From the NCBI GenBank assembly GCA_946406115.1, contig OX291560.1:9177158-9241157 (forward strand): a stretch of 64,000 bases of DNA, in the 5' to 3' direction. Shown one piece after another: positions 1 through 8,115 of the stretch. This DNA comes from Apoda limacodes (Eukaryota > Arthropoda > Insecta > Lepidoptera > Limacodidae). Positions within the stretch are counted from its first letter, which is position 1. Each line of letters opens with the position of its first letter. The translations under genes and the position numbers were made by a program. Below the pieces are notes generated by a model. That model saw only the letters and a program-made list of their open reading frames with translations. It did not search any database and was not told the origin of the DNA.

Positions 1-160
1 ACAGTTAGGGTTCTGGTTATAAAGTTTATTACAGATACATAAATGAGAAATTTAGAACTGATGTCGTTTCGCCTTGCTTGTTAGATGAATGGACGGATGT
101 ACGGACATGACGAAACAATACGCGTTCCGTTTTCGTCATTTGCTACGGAACGCTAAATAA

Positions 161-435
161 GATGTGTTCTGAGGAATTGTTCGAAATGATGCCCAAGGGT
201 ACTTTCTACCATCGCACCGCTCGCTATCGACAGAGAATTCATTCTTACACTTTAGAACCGAAATGAAACGTCGCGGTTTCAAAAAAACTTCCTCCCGCGA
301 ACGCTTGGGTTGTGGAATGATAGTTTTTCAAGAAAGAAATTATTATATATTTGAAGTGTTGGCAATGCGCTAGTGATGCCAATGGTGTTGCAGCGTCCAT
401 AGGCTGCGGTGACCGTTTACCATCAGGCGGTACTG
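161..435 (+). mobile_element. LINE family A, 3'-end fragment
   Basis: This is a 5'-truncated, decayed copy of the last part of the LINE whose full ORF lies at 34431-37397. It starts in the block matching 'tgtgttctgaggaattgttc' near 37105 and runs to the family's 3' block ending 'accatcaggcgg'. It has lost about 30 bases around 320 and stops short of the usual poly-A tail. It cannot code. It lies upstream of the first visible synaptobrevin exon, probably in an intron of that gene. Confidence 0.85.
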
Positions 436-771
436 AATTTTGTATTTTCATGTCTTCATTTTACAGTGCTTTTTGACCAATTTGGTTCATGTTTCTGTCA
501 CTTAAAAGGGTACTTTTTACTTATACTTTCATGGCCAGTTCCACGAAAATACTTAAATCTGCACTCTTTATTATTCATAATACGTAAAGTGGAGAGTTGG
601 CAACTGACTTTCACTATTTGAGTTGATTGTTGAAACAGAATAACAATGAAAGAGTAAATTTTTTCAATTTTGTATTAGGTACATTTAATCTTTGCAAAAT
701 CGGAATGATTACCTATTCATACGGACTTTTAACTCATGATTGGGTTTAATGCACCAAAATTTTCGTTCCAG

Positions 772-916
772 GGCTGCTGAAGGTGGAACTCCTGGAGGTC
801 TAGCGCCAGCGGAGCCAGAAATGGGCCCTGATGGAGAAATCATCGGAGGACCTCGGACACCGCAGCAGATTGCAGCCCAGCGCAGGTTGCAACAGACACA
901 AGCGCAAGTTGATGAG
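772..916 (+). CDS. nSyb: synaptobrevin exon: N-terminal segment and start of SNARE helix
   Basis: The acceptor is 'ttcgttccag' ending at 771 and the donor is gag|gtagga at 917. One nucleotide completes a codon from the missing upstream exon, followed by 48 codons: [20 protein letters not shown], then a short acidic-to-glycine stretch, then [20 protein letters not shown] and VDE. The [20 protein letters not shown] block is the conserved first half of the R-SNARE motif. G+C is much higher than in the flanking introns. It ends in phase 0, as needed by the next exon. Confidence 0.92.
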
Positions 917-3900
917 GTAGGAACATAGAATAAGTAGGTAGGTACAGAAAGGCTATTAAATACCGAACGCACTTAACCCTTTCCTATTATGCATACGAGT
1001 ACATCCTGTATAGTTGAGCTGAAGGAATTTTAGAGGCACGGCTAATTAGCCGCGATTGTCATGTCTTTGACAAAGTTTCTTGGAGGTCTCACGTCGCAGG
1101 AAGATTTCATTCCTGCGTATTAGAGCTGCTATAGATACATCCAGTAAAACGCACATTTGCCCTTTCTGGACAAGGTCTGGCAGTAGACAAAAATCGGTAC
1201 CGCCGTCAAACGAAGTTGCAATCTACTATGCCTGACGAAGCGACGAAGACAGTTGTGGTGTAAGGTGGAGTTTCGTTAAAATCGAGTACATTATGAGCGA
1301 CATTTCTGTACTTATTTATTTTGTAGTCGAAACAAATATGAAGTGCTGCTTGTTTTTCTAATGCTATTTCCTAATCGTAGGAAAACCCAAATAGTGGCTC
1401 AGTGGAAAATGCTTCTACGTTACTTTTAGAAGTCGCATGATAATGATTTCGACAGTGATTTTATTTAAAAATGGTCTAATTTGTATGCTACGTGCGAGCA
1501 AGGGGTAACTTCACCAACGCAATCATTGTATAATACCGAGTTCCTATATAAATCGACTATAGAAGAATCCGACCAAATTTGCAAGTGCGAGCAAGGGGTA
1601 ACTTCACCAACGCAATCATTGTATAATACCGAGTTCCTATATAAATCGACTATAGAAGAATCCGACCAAATTTGGTTAGGAAGGGAGAGGAACTTGAGCA
1701 GAGATGGTGAGCGTTACTGCGTATTGTAAAGGTCCCTTTAAACCTACACCGGGATCACTAGTATCCCGCTATGCATTACGATAGTTCCGGCCCGCATACA
1801 GTGAATCCATTGACTGCTATGCAATTCCTCTCTATATTTCCAGGTAGTGGATATTATGAAAACAAACCTCGACAAGGTGCTCGAGAGAGATCAGCACTTA
1901 GTAGAACTGGACGACAGAGCAGGTAATTTACCTATAGCACGGACGCGAAGCAGGAAGAATTTCGTTCAATGACCGGTCACTATTCGTCTCTGTTGCACCC
2001 GCATAATTATTTGCCGTCGCGCTCACACAGATGCCATGACCGACCGCTGTTATCAGAAATTACTACTATTTTAACCAATGAACACAGGCTAAAAAGTAAA
2101 AGGTCAATGTACGAAATTATTTGTGCTTCGCGTCTGTGCTATAAAAGTAGATTTTTATGTCATTTAAGAAACTTGGGTAAACAAGTTTCGTTTGTAAATT
2201 CAGATATCTACCGCTGTCATGTCAGCAGTGGTTAATGTTACAGACGTAATTTAATCATGGGCGTATCCAACCGTGGCGTGGGGTACCCCAACTCCAACTT
2301 CCAACACTTAAAATTTTACTAAATCCCCGTTTAAAAAAAGGCCTTTTTAACCAAAAAAAGAGGAGGTTCTCAATTCGGATGTTTGTTTTTTATTTATGTA
2401 TGTTCGGGCATAACTCCGTCATATATTGACGGATTTTCAAAATTCTGCTTTTATTTGAAAGGGTATACTTCCGAGGTGGTCCCATATTAATATGATGAAT
2501 TTAAAACTTATATTTTTGGCCAAAAAAAATAGTTAGTGTTAATTTAGAACTAGTGAAACGCCTTTTATGTTGATGATTGTATGAAATATTGTTAACGAGT
2601 ATCGAAGTTTTTAGTGTACGTGAAAAAAAAAATTCGTCTCTCAAAAGTAAAAAATAATAACTTATTAACAAAAAAAAAAACAACCATATTCAAAAAGATG
2701 CACTATAAAGCTAAAAATAACTACTTATTCCCAAAACAGTATAAGGCACTGTGCATAATAGACGCTATTAAGATGCTGAAAACGTTGCATTAAAGACTGT
2801 TTTATGAGTAAGTTAAAAAATGTTAAGGGACTAAAAGTTTATGCGAAGAATCTAAGTTATAGTAACTTTTTTTTTTTTAGAATGAAGTATAATAATTTCT
2901 TATTTCTTTAGATGCCAGTACGGTGCTTCACAGTTTGAGCAACAGGCTAAGAGTTTGAAGAATAAGTTTTGGCTACAGAATCTTAAGGTAATAATTACTT
3001 TGACTCCCTCGCAGCCTAGTTGGTGGTGTGACGGACTGCCGTGCAAAAGGGTGTGGGTTCGATTCCCGCACTGAACACACATTTGTGTTTGTCTTGAGTC
3101 TGGGTGTACTTTTGTATAATATGTATGTATTTACAAAAAAAAAAAGTTATATATATGTATTTATATCCGTTGTCTGGTACCCATAACACAAGCTTTGCTT
3201 ACTTTGGGACGAGACGGCGCTATGTGTAATGTCCAAAAATATTTATTTATATTTATATTACTTAAGTTTAACGTATATATACAGGCTGGCCCTGAAAATC
3301 GTAGATCAAACGAAGCAGGGAGATAAAGGGGGTCACTACGGACAAAAACCTCTCTACGGTATGACCTCAAATCGACACTACAAAAAGTTAGAGCTATTTT
3401 TTGTTTTTCGAAAGAAAGGCATTTAGTAATAAATTGGCAAAATAATTAAAATAGATTTTTTTTGTGTTTAATTATTGTCAAAGAAAGCATCTTTTTAAAA
3501 AAATAAGTTTAAATACAACGTAAATACTACACGTTGAGTTATTATCTATTATACTAGAGAAGACACAAACATAGACGAACTGCTAAACTGCTATTTACTA
3601 CATCACGTGCCATACGCGGAAAATCCTGTTTCAGCCAGTAACTAGGTAACGTGTGGTCCATACACCACAATTTGTTAAAGATAGCAGTAGCGGCGGCGAG
3701 TGCACTGTCTCCTCTAATACGTTTGTACATAAGATCCGCTGAGCAGATCCGACTAAAATTTAATAACTGTGTTCTTTGGGACATAGTTCAAACCATGAAA
3801 AACGCTAAAACACGGTTAATGTACTTTTGATATGACCCAACCCTTCAAAGAGCTAAATCATAGCCGTGATAGTGCTTTAAATCCTGAGAAAAAGCATTTT

Positions 3901-6900
3901 TGATAAGAATAATATAATGTTAATAAACTATTTCAATTAAAATCTCAGTAAGTGGAGATGTAGCGGCACAACTAAAGCACGTCACGTATCAGGTAGTCCG
4001 GGTAGACAACTAGCCAAATTGTTTCAGTAGTGCAACACAGTATGTACTTAATAGATGATTTTTTTTTATATAATCAAAAATGAATGTTTGTTTTTTCTTT
4101 ATACATTCCTAAACCATACATCCAACTTCGATGAAGTTTTTGTGCTCACAGTCGGAAAGATTTATGAATTAGTACAGCCGTTTTACAAAAAAACGCGAGT
4201 TGTTTTAACACATGTGTGTATTTCGTTTGCTTGCGTTAAGTAGAGGGGAAATAGCGGGAAGAAAGGGTTATAGTAAAACAATGTTCACTGGGTCGCTGCT
4301 CAGATTAATGCAGTTCTTTAGATATATAGTCTTACCTAATCCATATATCCATACTAATATTATAAATGCGAAAATAACTCTGTCTATCCGTCTGTTACCT
4401 CTTCACGCTTAAACCTTTGGTACAGCCAATTAAGTTGAAATTTGGCATGGAGATAGTTCGAGTTCCGAGAAAGGACATAGGCTACTTGAAAACGTCAAGT
4501 GTAAGTCCATTTTTTCTATGATTGAGGTGTTGCCGTTGAAATCCTCCACCGATAACCGGATTAAGGGCGGGTGGAACCGCGGGAAAATGCTATTATTCTA
4601 TAAAAAACTTAAACTTTTTATTTCAGATGATGATTATAACAGGAGTTATCGTAGTTGTTATAATAGGACTTCTATTTGGTAAGTTTCTGAGCTTTCAATG
4701 TGCTTTGTGCATTTTGACATGTCAGTGTTGTCAAGTGACTCAAGTTGTTAGATTACATGTTTGTTTTACACAAACATACATGCATTTTGATATAAAATTA
4801 TAAAAGAGTTTGTCACAAATTATTATTAAATAAAAAATTATATTAAAATGTAACCTAATTACTTATAGTCAGTTAGTAACTGATAAATTGTAATTTAGTA
4901 ACTGATAAATTGTAATTTCATTAACTAAAATTATGTTGTGACAAATTTCTTTGAATGTGCGAAAAAGCATTCTATTCTAATACCTATTAGCTATGAAATT
5001 TACCTATAGGTACATGTAACTGAATAGTCAGATTTAAAAGCCAGTCGTGTAAATTATTCAATTGTAACACTCTAGGTGTTGCGCCTATCTGTGCTTCAGT
5101 TAATTATAGATATATTAGGATTAAATTATAGATGAGGTCTAAGCCTAATGCAAGTTTTGCACTGGTGAATATCACCGCACAACAAAAATCGACAGTCTAA
5201 AATAAAGACAATTCGGCTAGGCCGCTAGTTACTGAAATTGTAAGTTCCAAAGACTAGTATCGAACTTTTGACTTTACGACTTGTGTACATAAGGTGGCGA
5301 TTCCATTTTCATTTAATTTAAGGTGATCTTAATTTAAGGCTATTTCGTACCCTAGCAAAAACGTGCCATTCGACCAGTGTAAAAAGACATTTACACAATT
5401 GAAGCATACAAAAAGCCACAGTTACACATACGATAGGCGCTATCACGTGACTGCACGTTGAAAATCTTGAGTTTTCTCGGTTTTTTATCGGAATAGAATT
5501 TAAATTCCCTTATCTGTTTTAATAGCCAAATTATTATAATATTAGCAAATTCACTTAACTAAGGTTTGAACTATAACATATACTATTTTATGGCAAAAAG
5601 CAATTAAATTTTTACAAACTTAACTCTTTCGGGTATGCCATCACCTTAAGTCGTGATTCATTGTCAGTTAATCGTTAGCTAAACTTAATTTAATACAAAT
5701 CAGTTTCCTTAATAAAAACTTAATTACGAATTAATTATAGAGGGTGTAATCGAGAATTCACTTAATTTTAAAAACTTATTACTGTCGAATTTGTAAATAT
5801 TTTTTTCGTAAATAAAATGTTGCGCATGAGCTGTTAATTTAGAGAAACTTGAAATTTGTATCTGAAAATGTAAATTGATATATTATATATCTCGCTTACT
5901 ATTTTGCACGTTCAACTATGGCATTATATCGAATTAAAAAATATTTATTAGATTCAATTAAGTGTCAATAGCAATTCAACAATCTACCATCCGTGTTAAA
6001 CCATCAAAATGGCTTTAGCCAATGAATTAAATCTACAATGCGTGTTTATTTAAATAGGTAGGTACACAACAATAATTAAGTAAAAAACGTGCTATAATAT
6101 GTGCGTTAACTAGGGGCGCGGGCGGCAAGGTTAACTCTAAGGCTACGTTCCAATTCAATTTTACTCTCTACCGAGTAATTATCACCCGGTAAAATTGTTT
6201 TTCCACCCGTTTCGAGATCGAACTTTGACTGTTAATTTTTACACTGATAGAAGTGATTTCCAACCGTCCCCATGGGAGTGCAATTTATTCAACTTCACAC
6301 AGTCGGAAAATTACCCTGTGCCGGAAAAAAGTCAACTACCTATTTTTTAAATTTCCACGTTGCGTTTCGGAAACGTAGCCTAAAATGGCGGCAAAGACAG
6401 GCCTTTCTGTGTTGCTATACTGTATATATGTGGTAGAGGGTAGATGCTTCGTGGCATATGTTCTGCTTTCGGCTGTTCGCAGGTGATAACATTAAACAAA
6501 TGTTTGGTTAGTTCGATACCGGGGCACTTCGTCTGTTACCGGCGCTACCTCCGGTACCCCAGCCGTAGTCAGCAATAGCACTATTCCAGCTTACTCTAAT
6601 AATTGTAAGTAAAATGTATCCTTTCTGAATCTTCTTTCTTCTATCGCTTTATGCATGCTAGAATTATATAAAGTTTGAACGATGTACCGCTTTTTAAAGC
6701 TTACGCAATATGTAAGGAATTTATTTTATATCTACATGGTTTCAAAGGTGGTAAGTATTATTATTTATTATTTATATTTAATTTTATATTATAATCACGT
6801 ATTATATAATATAATTATTATCTTCGACAACGATGTCCACTGCTGGAGGTAGGCTTCCGATATTACCTAACTCTCACTCATTACCTCACTGCTTAACACA

Positions 6901-7986
6901 TGTTGCGATTAAATTAAAATAATTTGTCAGAGAAGAAATAATAGTCGGATCGGAAATTAAAACCTATTAAATGCCCTAGATGCCCATCCACCTCCGAGAA
7001 TTGATGGAATGAAAAGCGGTAGAAAATGTTGTTTTTCTATTTCCAGCTTACTGTGACGTCCAATTAAAAAATATTTCCTACCCAGAAGTAGGTCTAGTAA
7101 AAAACTACAACTTTGTAAAAGATACTTTTTACCATAACCTCAAAATTTTCAAAATATTTGCAAATAACCAGTTTTTAAATTTTTAATCAGTTTTAAATTT
7201 AAATTTATTATTATTTTTCTGGAAAAATATAAATTTAAGGTACATTATTAATAAAGTTGTGGGGTGGGATGAGGATGGTTTTTGGCCTCCCGAGACCATA
7301 AAACATAAATTTCTGGGAAAGAATTCAAAATATTTTTGATTATTATATGTATTTTGTAGATTTTTTCCTCCAGTTTCATAAAAAAATTTATTAACTAAAA
7401 AATAAAAATTGTGAAAAAAATAATTAAAAACGGGTTGTAAATTTAGAGGCTATGGTAAAAAGTGTACTCTAAAAAAATTAAAGATTTTTACTATACCTAC
7501 AACTTTTGTAGAGGACATTTTTTGACAGGTCGTTACATTAAGCCGGATATTGAAAAAAACCTGTTTTTCACCTCTTTTCATCTCTCTGGGCATCAAGGGC
7601 ATTTTACGGGCTTTTGTCCTTCTAAAAACGTAAAATTTGAGGTTTTGATTTATTTATTTTCATTTAAAAATAAACGGACATCGGTCGGAATCAATAGTTT
7701 TAAGTAAAATAAGTTTGCTATTGTTAAACTATTTTTTTAAACCCACACCTACCTATATTTTTGTTTTTAAATATAACAACCCTATACATAACTAGTGAAA
7801 TAAGAGCATTTTCGTGTTTACACACAGATGCAAATATGTAAAAAAATCTTTTTGCAATGGACGTATGAATATATATATATATATACTCTGATGCAATTCG
7901 TATGAATAAAAAACTTTAACACTGATACCACAAACTGCAAAAAATAACATATTTTTTTATATATTTCAGGAAAATACATGACGTAG
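772..7986 (+). CDS. nSyb: synaptobrevin / VAMP (R-SNARE), multi-exon gene, 5' end missing and exon 3 frameshifted
   Basis: Vesicle R-SNARE that pairs with syntaxin and SNAP-25 to drive fusion of synaptic and secretory vesicles. Five exons are visible (772-916, 1844-1922, 2912-2987, 4627-4678, 7970-7986), all with GT/AG borders and matching phases. In order they encode a Gly/Pro-rich N-terminal segment, the start of the SNARE motif ([20 protein letters not shown]), the central part with the zero-layer arginine ([15 protein letters not shown]), GASQFEQQ plus a basic linker ending FWLQNLK, and a membrane anchor beginning [14 protein letters not shown]. The tail GKYMT ends at tag 7984-7986. The start codon exon is not found; it should lie upstream. 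Exon 3 is 76 nt where the family's codon count needs 80, so the reading shifts and stops at 2956-2958 as written. A sequence error, a null allele or a decaying duplicate are all possible; retained introns argue against a processed copy. The symbol is by family; I cannot separate neuronal from ubiquitous synaptobrevin with certainty. Confidence 0.85.
1492..1673 (+). repeat. Direct tandem duplication, 93-bp period, in synaptobrevin intron
   Basis: Positions 1492-1580 and 1585-1673 are identical over 89 bases, beginning 'gtgcgagcaaggggtaactt' and ending 'gaccaaattt', with 'gcaa' between them. The identity shows a very recent duplication. Because 93 is a multiple of three, one frame stays open through both copies, but I recognise no protein in it and it sits between two synaptobrevin exons. 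Confidence 0.95.
1844..1922 (+). CDS. nSyb: synaptobrevin exon: SNARE core with zero-layer Arg
   Basis: Acceptor 'tatatttccag' (ends 1843), donor gcag|gtaatt (1923). It reads [20 protein letters not shown] and then ELDDRA plus one base (phase 1). The arginine in VLERDQ is the zero-layer residue of R-SNAREs, and ELDDRA continues the heptad layers. This exon is intact and well conserved. Confidence 0.95.
1933..2143. mobile_element. MITE family A, 211 bp, with 20-bp terminal inverted repeats
   Basis: The left end 'tatagcacggacgcgaagca' (1933-1952) and right end 'tgcttcgcgtctgtgctata' (2124-2143) are inverted copies with one mismatch. There is no transposase ORF inside, so this is a non-autonomous DNA transposon. 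A second copy in opposite orientation lies at 12721-12899. The left end is only 10 bp past the splice donor of the preceding synaptobrevin exon. TA at the outer ends may be the target duplication, but that is uncertain. Confidence 0.85.
2912..2987 (+). CDS. nSyb: synaptobrevin exon: end of SNARE motif and juxtamembrane linker, 4-nt deletion
   Basis: Acceptor 'tatttctttag' (ends 2911), donor aag|gtaata (2988). In the frame that joins the membrane-anchor exon it reads [20 protein letters not shown] then NLK, clearly the end of the R-SNARE motif and the linker. From the incoming phase 1 the family needs 80 nt (D-A-L-Q-x before GASQ) but only 76 are present; 'gatgccagtac' fits loss of four bases from a DALQY-type codon run. 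As written, translation leaves the frame after D-A and meets tga at 2956-2958. An acceptor at 2879-2880 would restore the frame arithmetic but puts tga at once in frame. AKSLKNKF is also divergent from the usual AGKLKRKF-type linker. Confidence 0.85.
2999..3255 (+). mobile_element. tRNA-derived SINE family, sense copy
   Basis: A tRNA-like head carries an A-box-like 'gcctagttgg' (3014-3023) and a B-box 'ggttcgattcc' (3056-3066). It is followed by a body with 'tgtttgtcttgagtctgggt', a poly-A-like stretch, and the tail 'gtctggtacccataacacaa' through 'gtccaaaaatatttatttat'. The same element lies inverted at 54186-54422, which fixes its extent. It starts 11 bp downstream of the exon 3 donor. Confidence 0.88.
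3256..4345. other. Intron 3 remainder, no gene seen
   Basis: AT-rich intronic sequence between the SINE and the next repeat. A minus-strand open frame at 3554-3784 (76 codons) has no recognisable domain and is probably chance or old transposon sequence. Confidence 0.5.
4346..4600 (+). repeat. Interspersed repeat family B, plus copy
   Basis: It starts 'actaatattataaatgcgaa', then 'taactctgtctatccgtctg', 'gaaatttggcatggagatag', 'gaaaggacataggctacttg' and ends near 'ggaaccgcgggaaaatgcta'. Copies of this layout occur at 16790, 17176, 41304, 42545, 47345, 47816, 48172 and 59515. It resembles abundant non-autonomous repeats of lepidopteran genomes with a 'ccgcggg...agctagt' end. I cannot assign a class with confidence. 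Its end lies about 25 bp upstream of the exon 4 acceptor. Confidence 0.8.
4627..4678 (+). CDS. nSyb: synaptobrevin exon: transmembrane anchor
   Basis: Acceptor 'ctttttatttcag' (ends 4626), donor tttg|gtaagt (4679). It reads [17 protein letters not shown] plus one base (phase 1), a single hydrophobic tail-anchor segment directly following NLK of the previous exon, as in all VAMPs. The phase matches both the exon at 7970 and the candidate exon start at 6483 or 6512. Confidence 0.9.
4875..4918 (+). repeat. 22-bp direct repeat, two copies
   Basis: 'agtaactgataaattgtaat' plus tt is repeated exactly in tandem at 4875-4896 and 4897-4918. It is a local duplication in intron 4. Confidence 0.85.
6141..6380. 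mobile_element. MITE family B, about 240 bp, with terminal inverted repeats and TAA flanks
   Basis: Left 'ggctacgttccaa' and right 'ttcggaaacgtagcc' are inverted copies with one inserted base. The element is flanked on both sides by taa (6138-6140 and 6381-6383), which would fit a 3-bp target duplication of PIF/Harbinger type. There is no ORF inside. It lies about 100 bp upstream of the candidate alternative synaptobrevin exon. Confidence 0.7.
6483..6612 (+). CDS. nSyb: Candidate alternative C-terminal exon(s) of synaptobrevin
   Basis: Within intron 4 a good acceptor, 'ctttcggctgttcgcag' ending at 6482, would continue from the anchor exon as GDNIKQMFG and stop at 6509-6511. A second AG at 6510-6511 would be read in phase as VRYR and then [20 protein letters not shown] and IPAYSNN. 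This ends either at taa 6610-6612, or at a strong donor t|gtaagt (6605), where joining to the exon at 7970 makes tga. The stretch is GC-richer than its surroundings and Ser/Thr/Pro-rich like a flexible tail. Use of alternative C-terminal exons is known for insect synaptobrevins. Which splice form, if any, is used cannot be decided from the sequence, and a frame shift inside one longer exon is another possibility. Confidence 0.4.
7970..7986 (+). CDS. nSyb: synaptobrevin last coding exon (short tail GKYMT)
   Basis: The acceptor is 'tttttatatatttcag' ending at 7969. The phase-1 codon joins to give G, then K-Y-M-T and tag at 7984-7986, placing a five-residue lumenal tail after the anchor. The polypyrimidine tract and phase agreement support it. 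Being short, it could also be one of several alternative ends. Confidence 0.65.
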
Positions 7987-8115
7987 ATTACTTCAATTAA
8001 TTCGTCTCTACAAAAGAAGACTTGGCATTGACCTTTTATAAAAATGTACTTAGTACTTCTATTATAACAATCCTTGTAATTTACGAAAAATGCAATAAAA
8101 ACCCTTCACATGGTC
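7987..8115 (+). other. Putative synaptobrevin 3' UTR with polyadenylation signal
   Basis: aataaa at 8094-8099 lies about 110 bases after the stop codon. The true 3' end may be further downstream, since AT-rich DNA here contains many such hexamers. Confidence 0.4.

Noticed and set aside
1..20. Telomere-like 'ttaggg' near the window start
   Set aside because: A single occurrence, not an array; insect telomeres are normally TTAGG repeats in long runs.
3014..3070. tRNA gene
   Set aside because: A and B boxes are present, but the sequence is repeated with a non-tRNA body at 54186-54422, which makes it a SINE.
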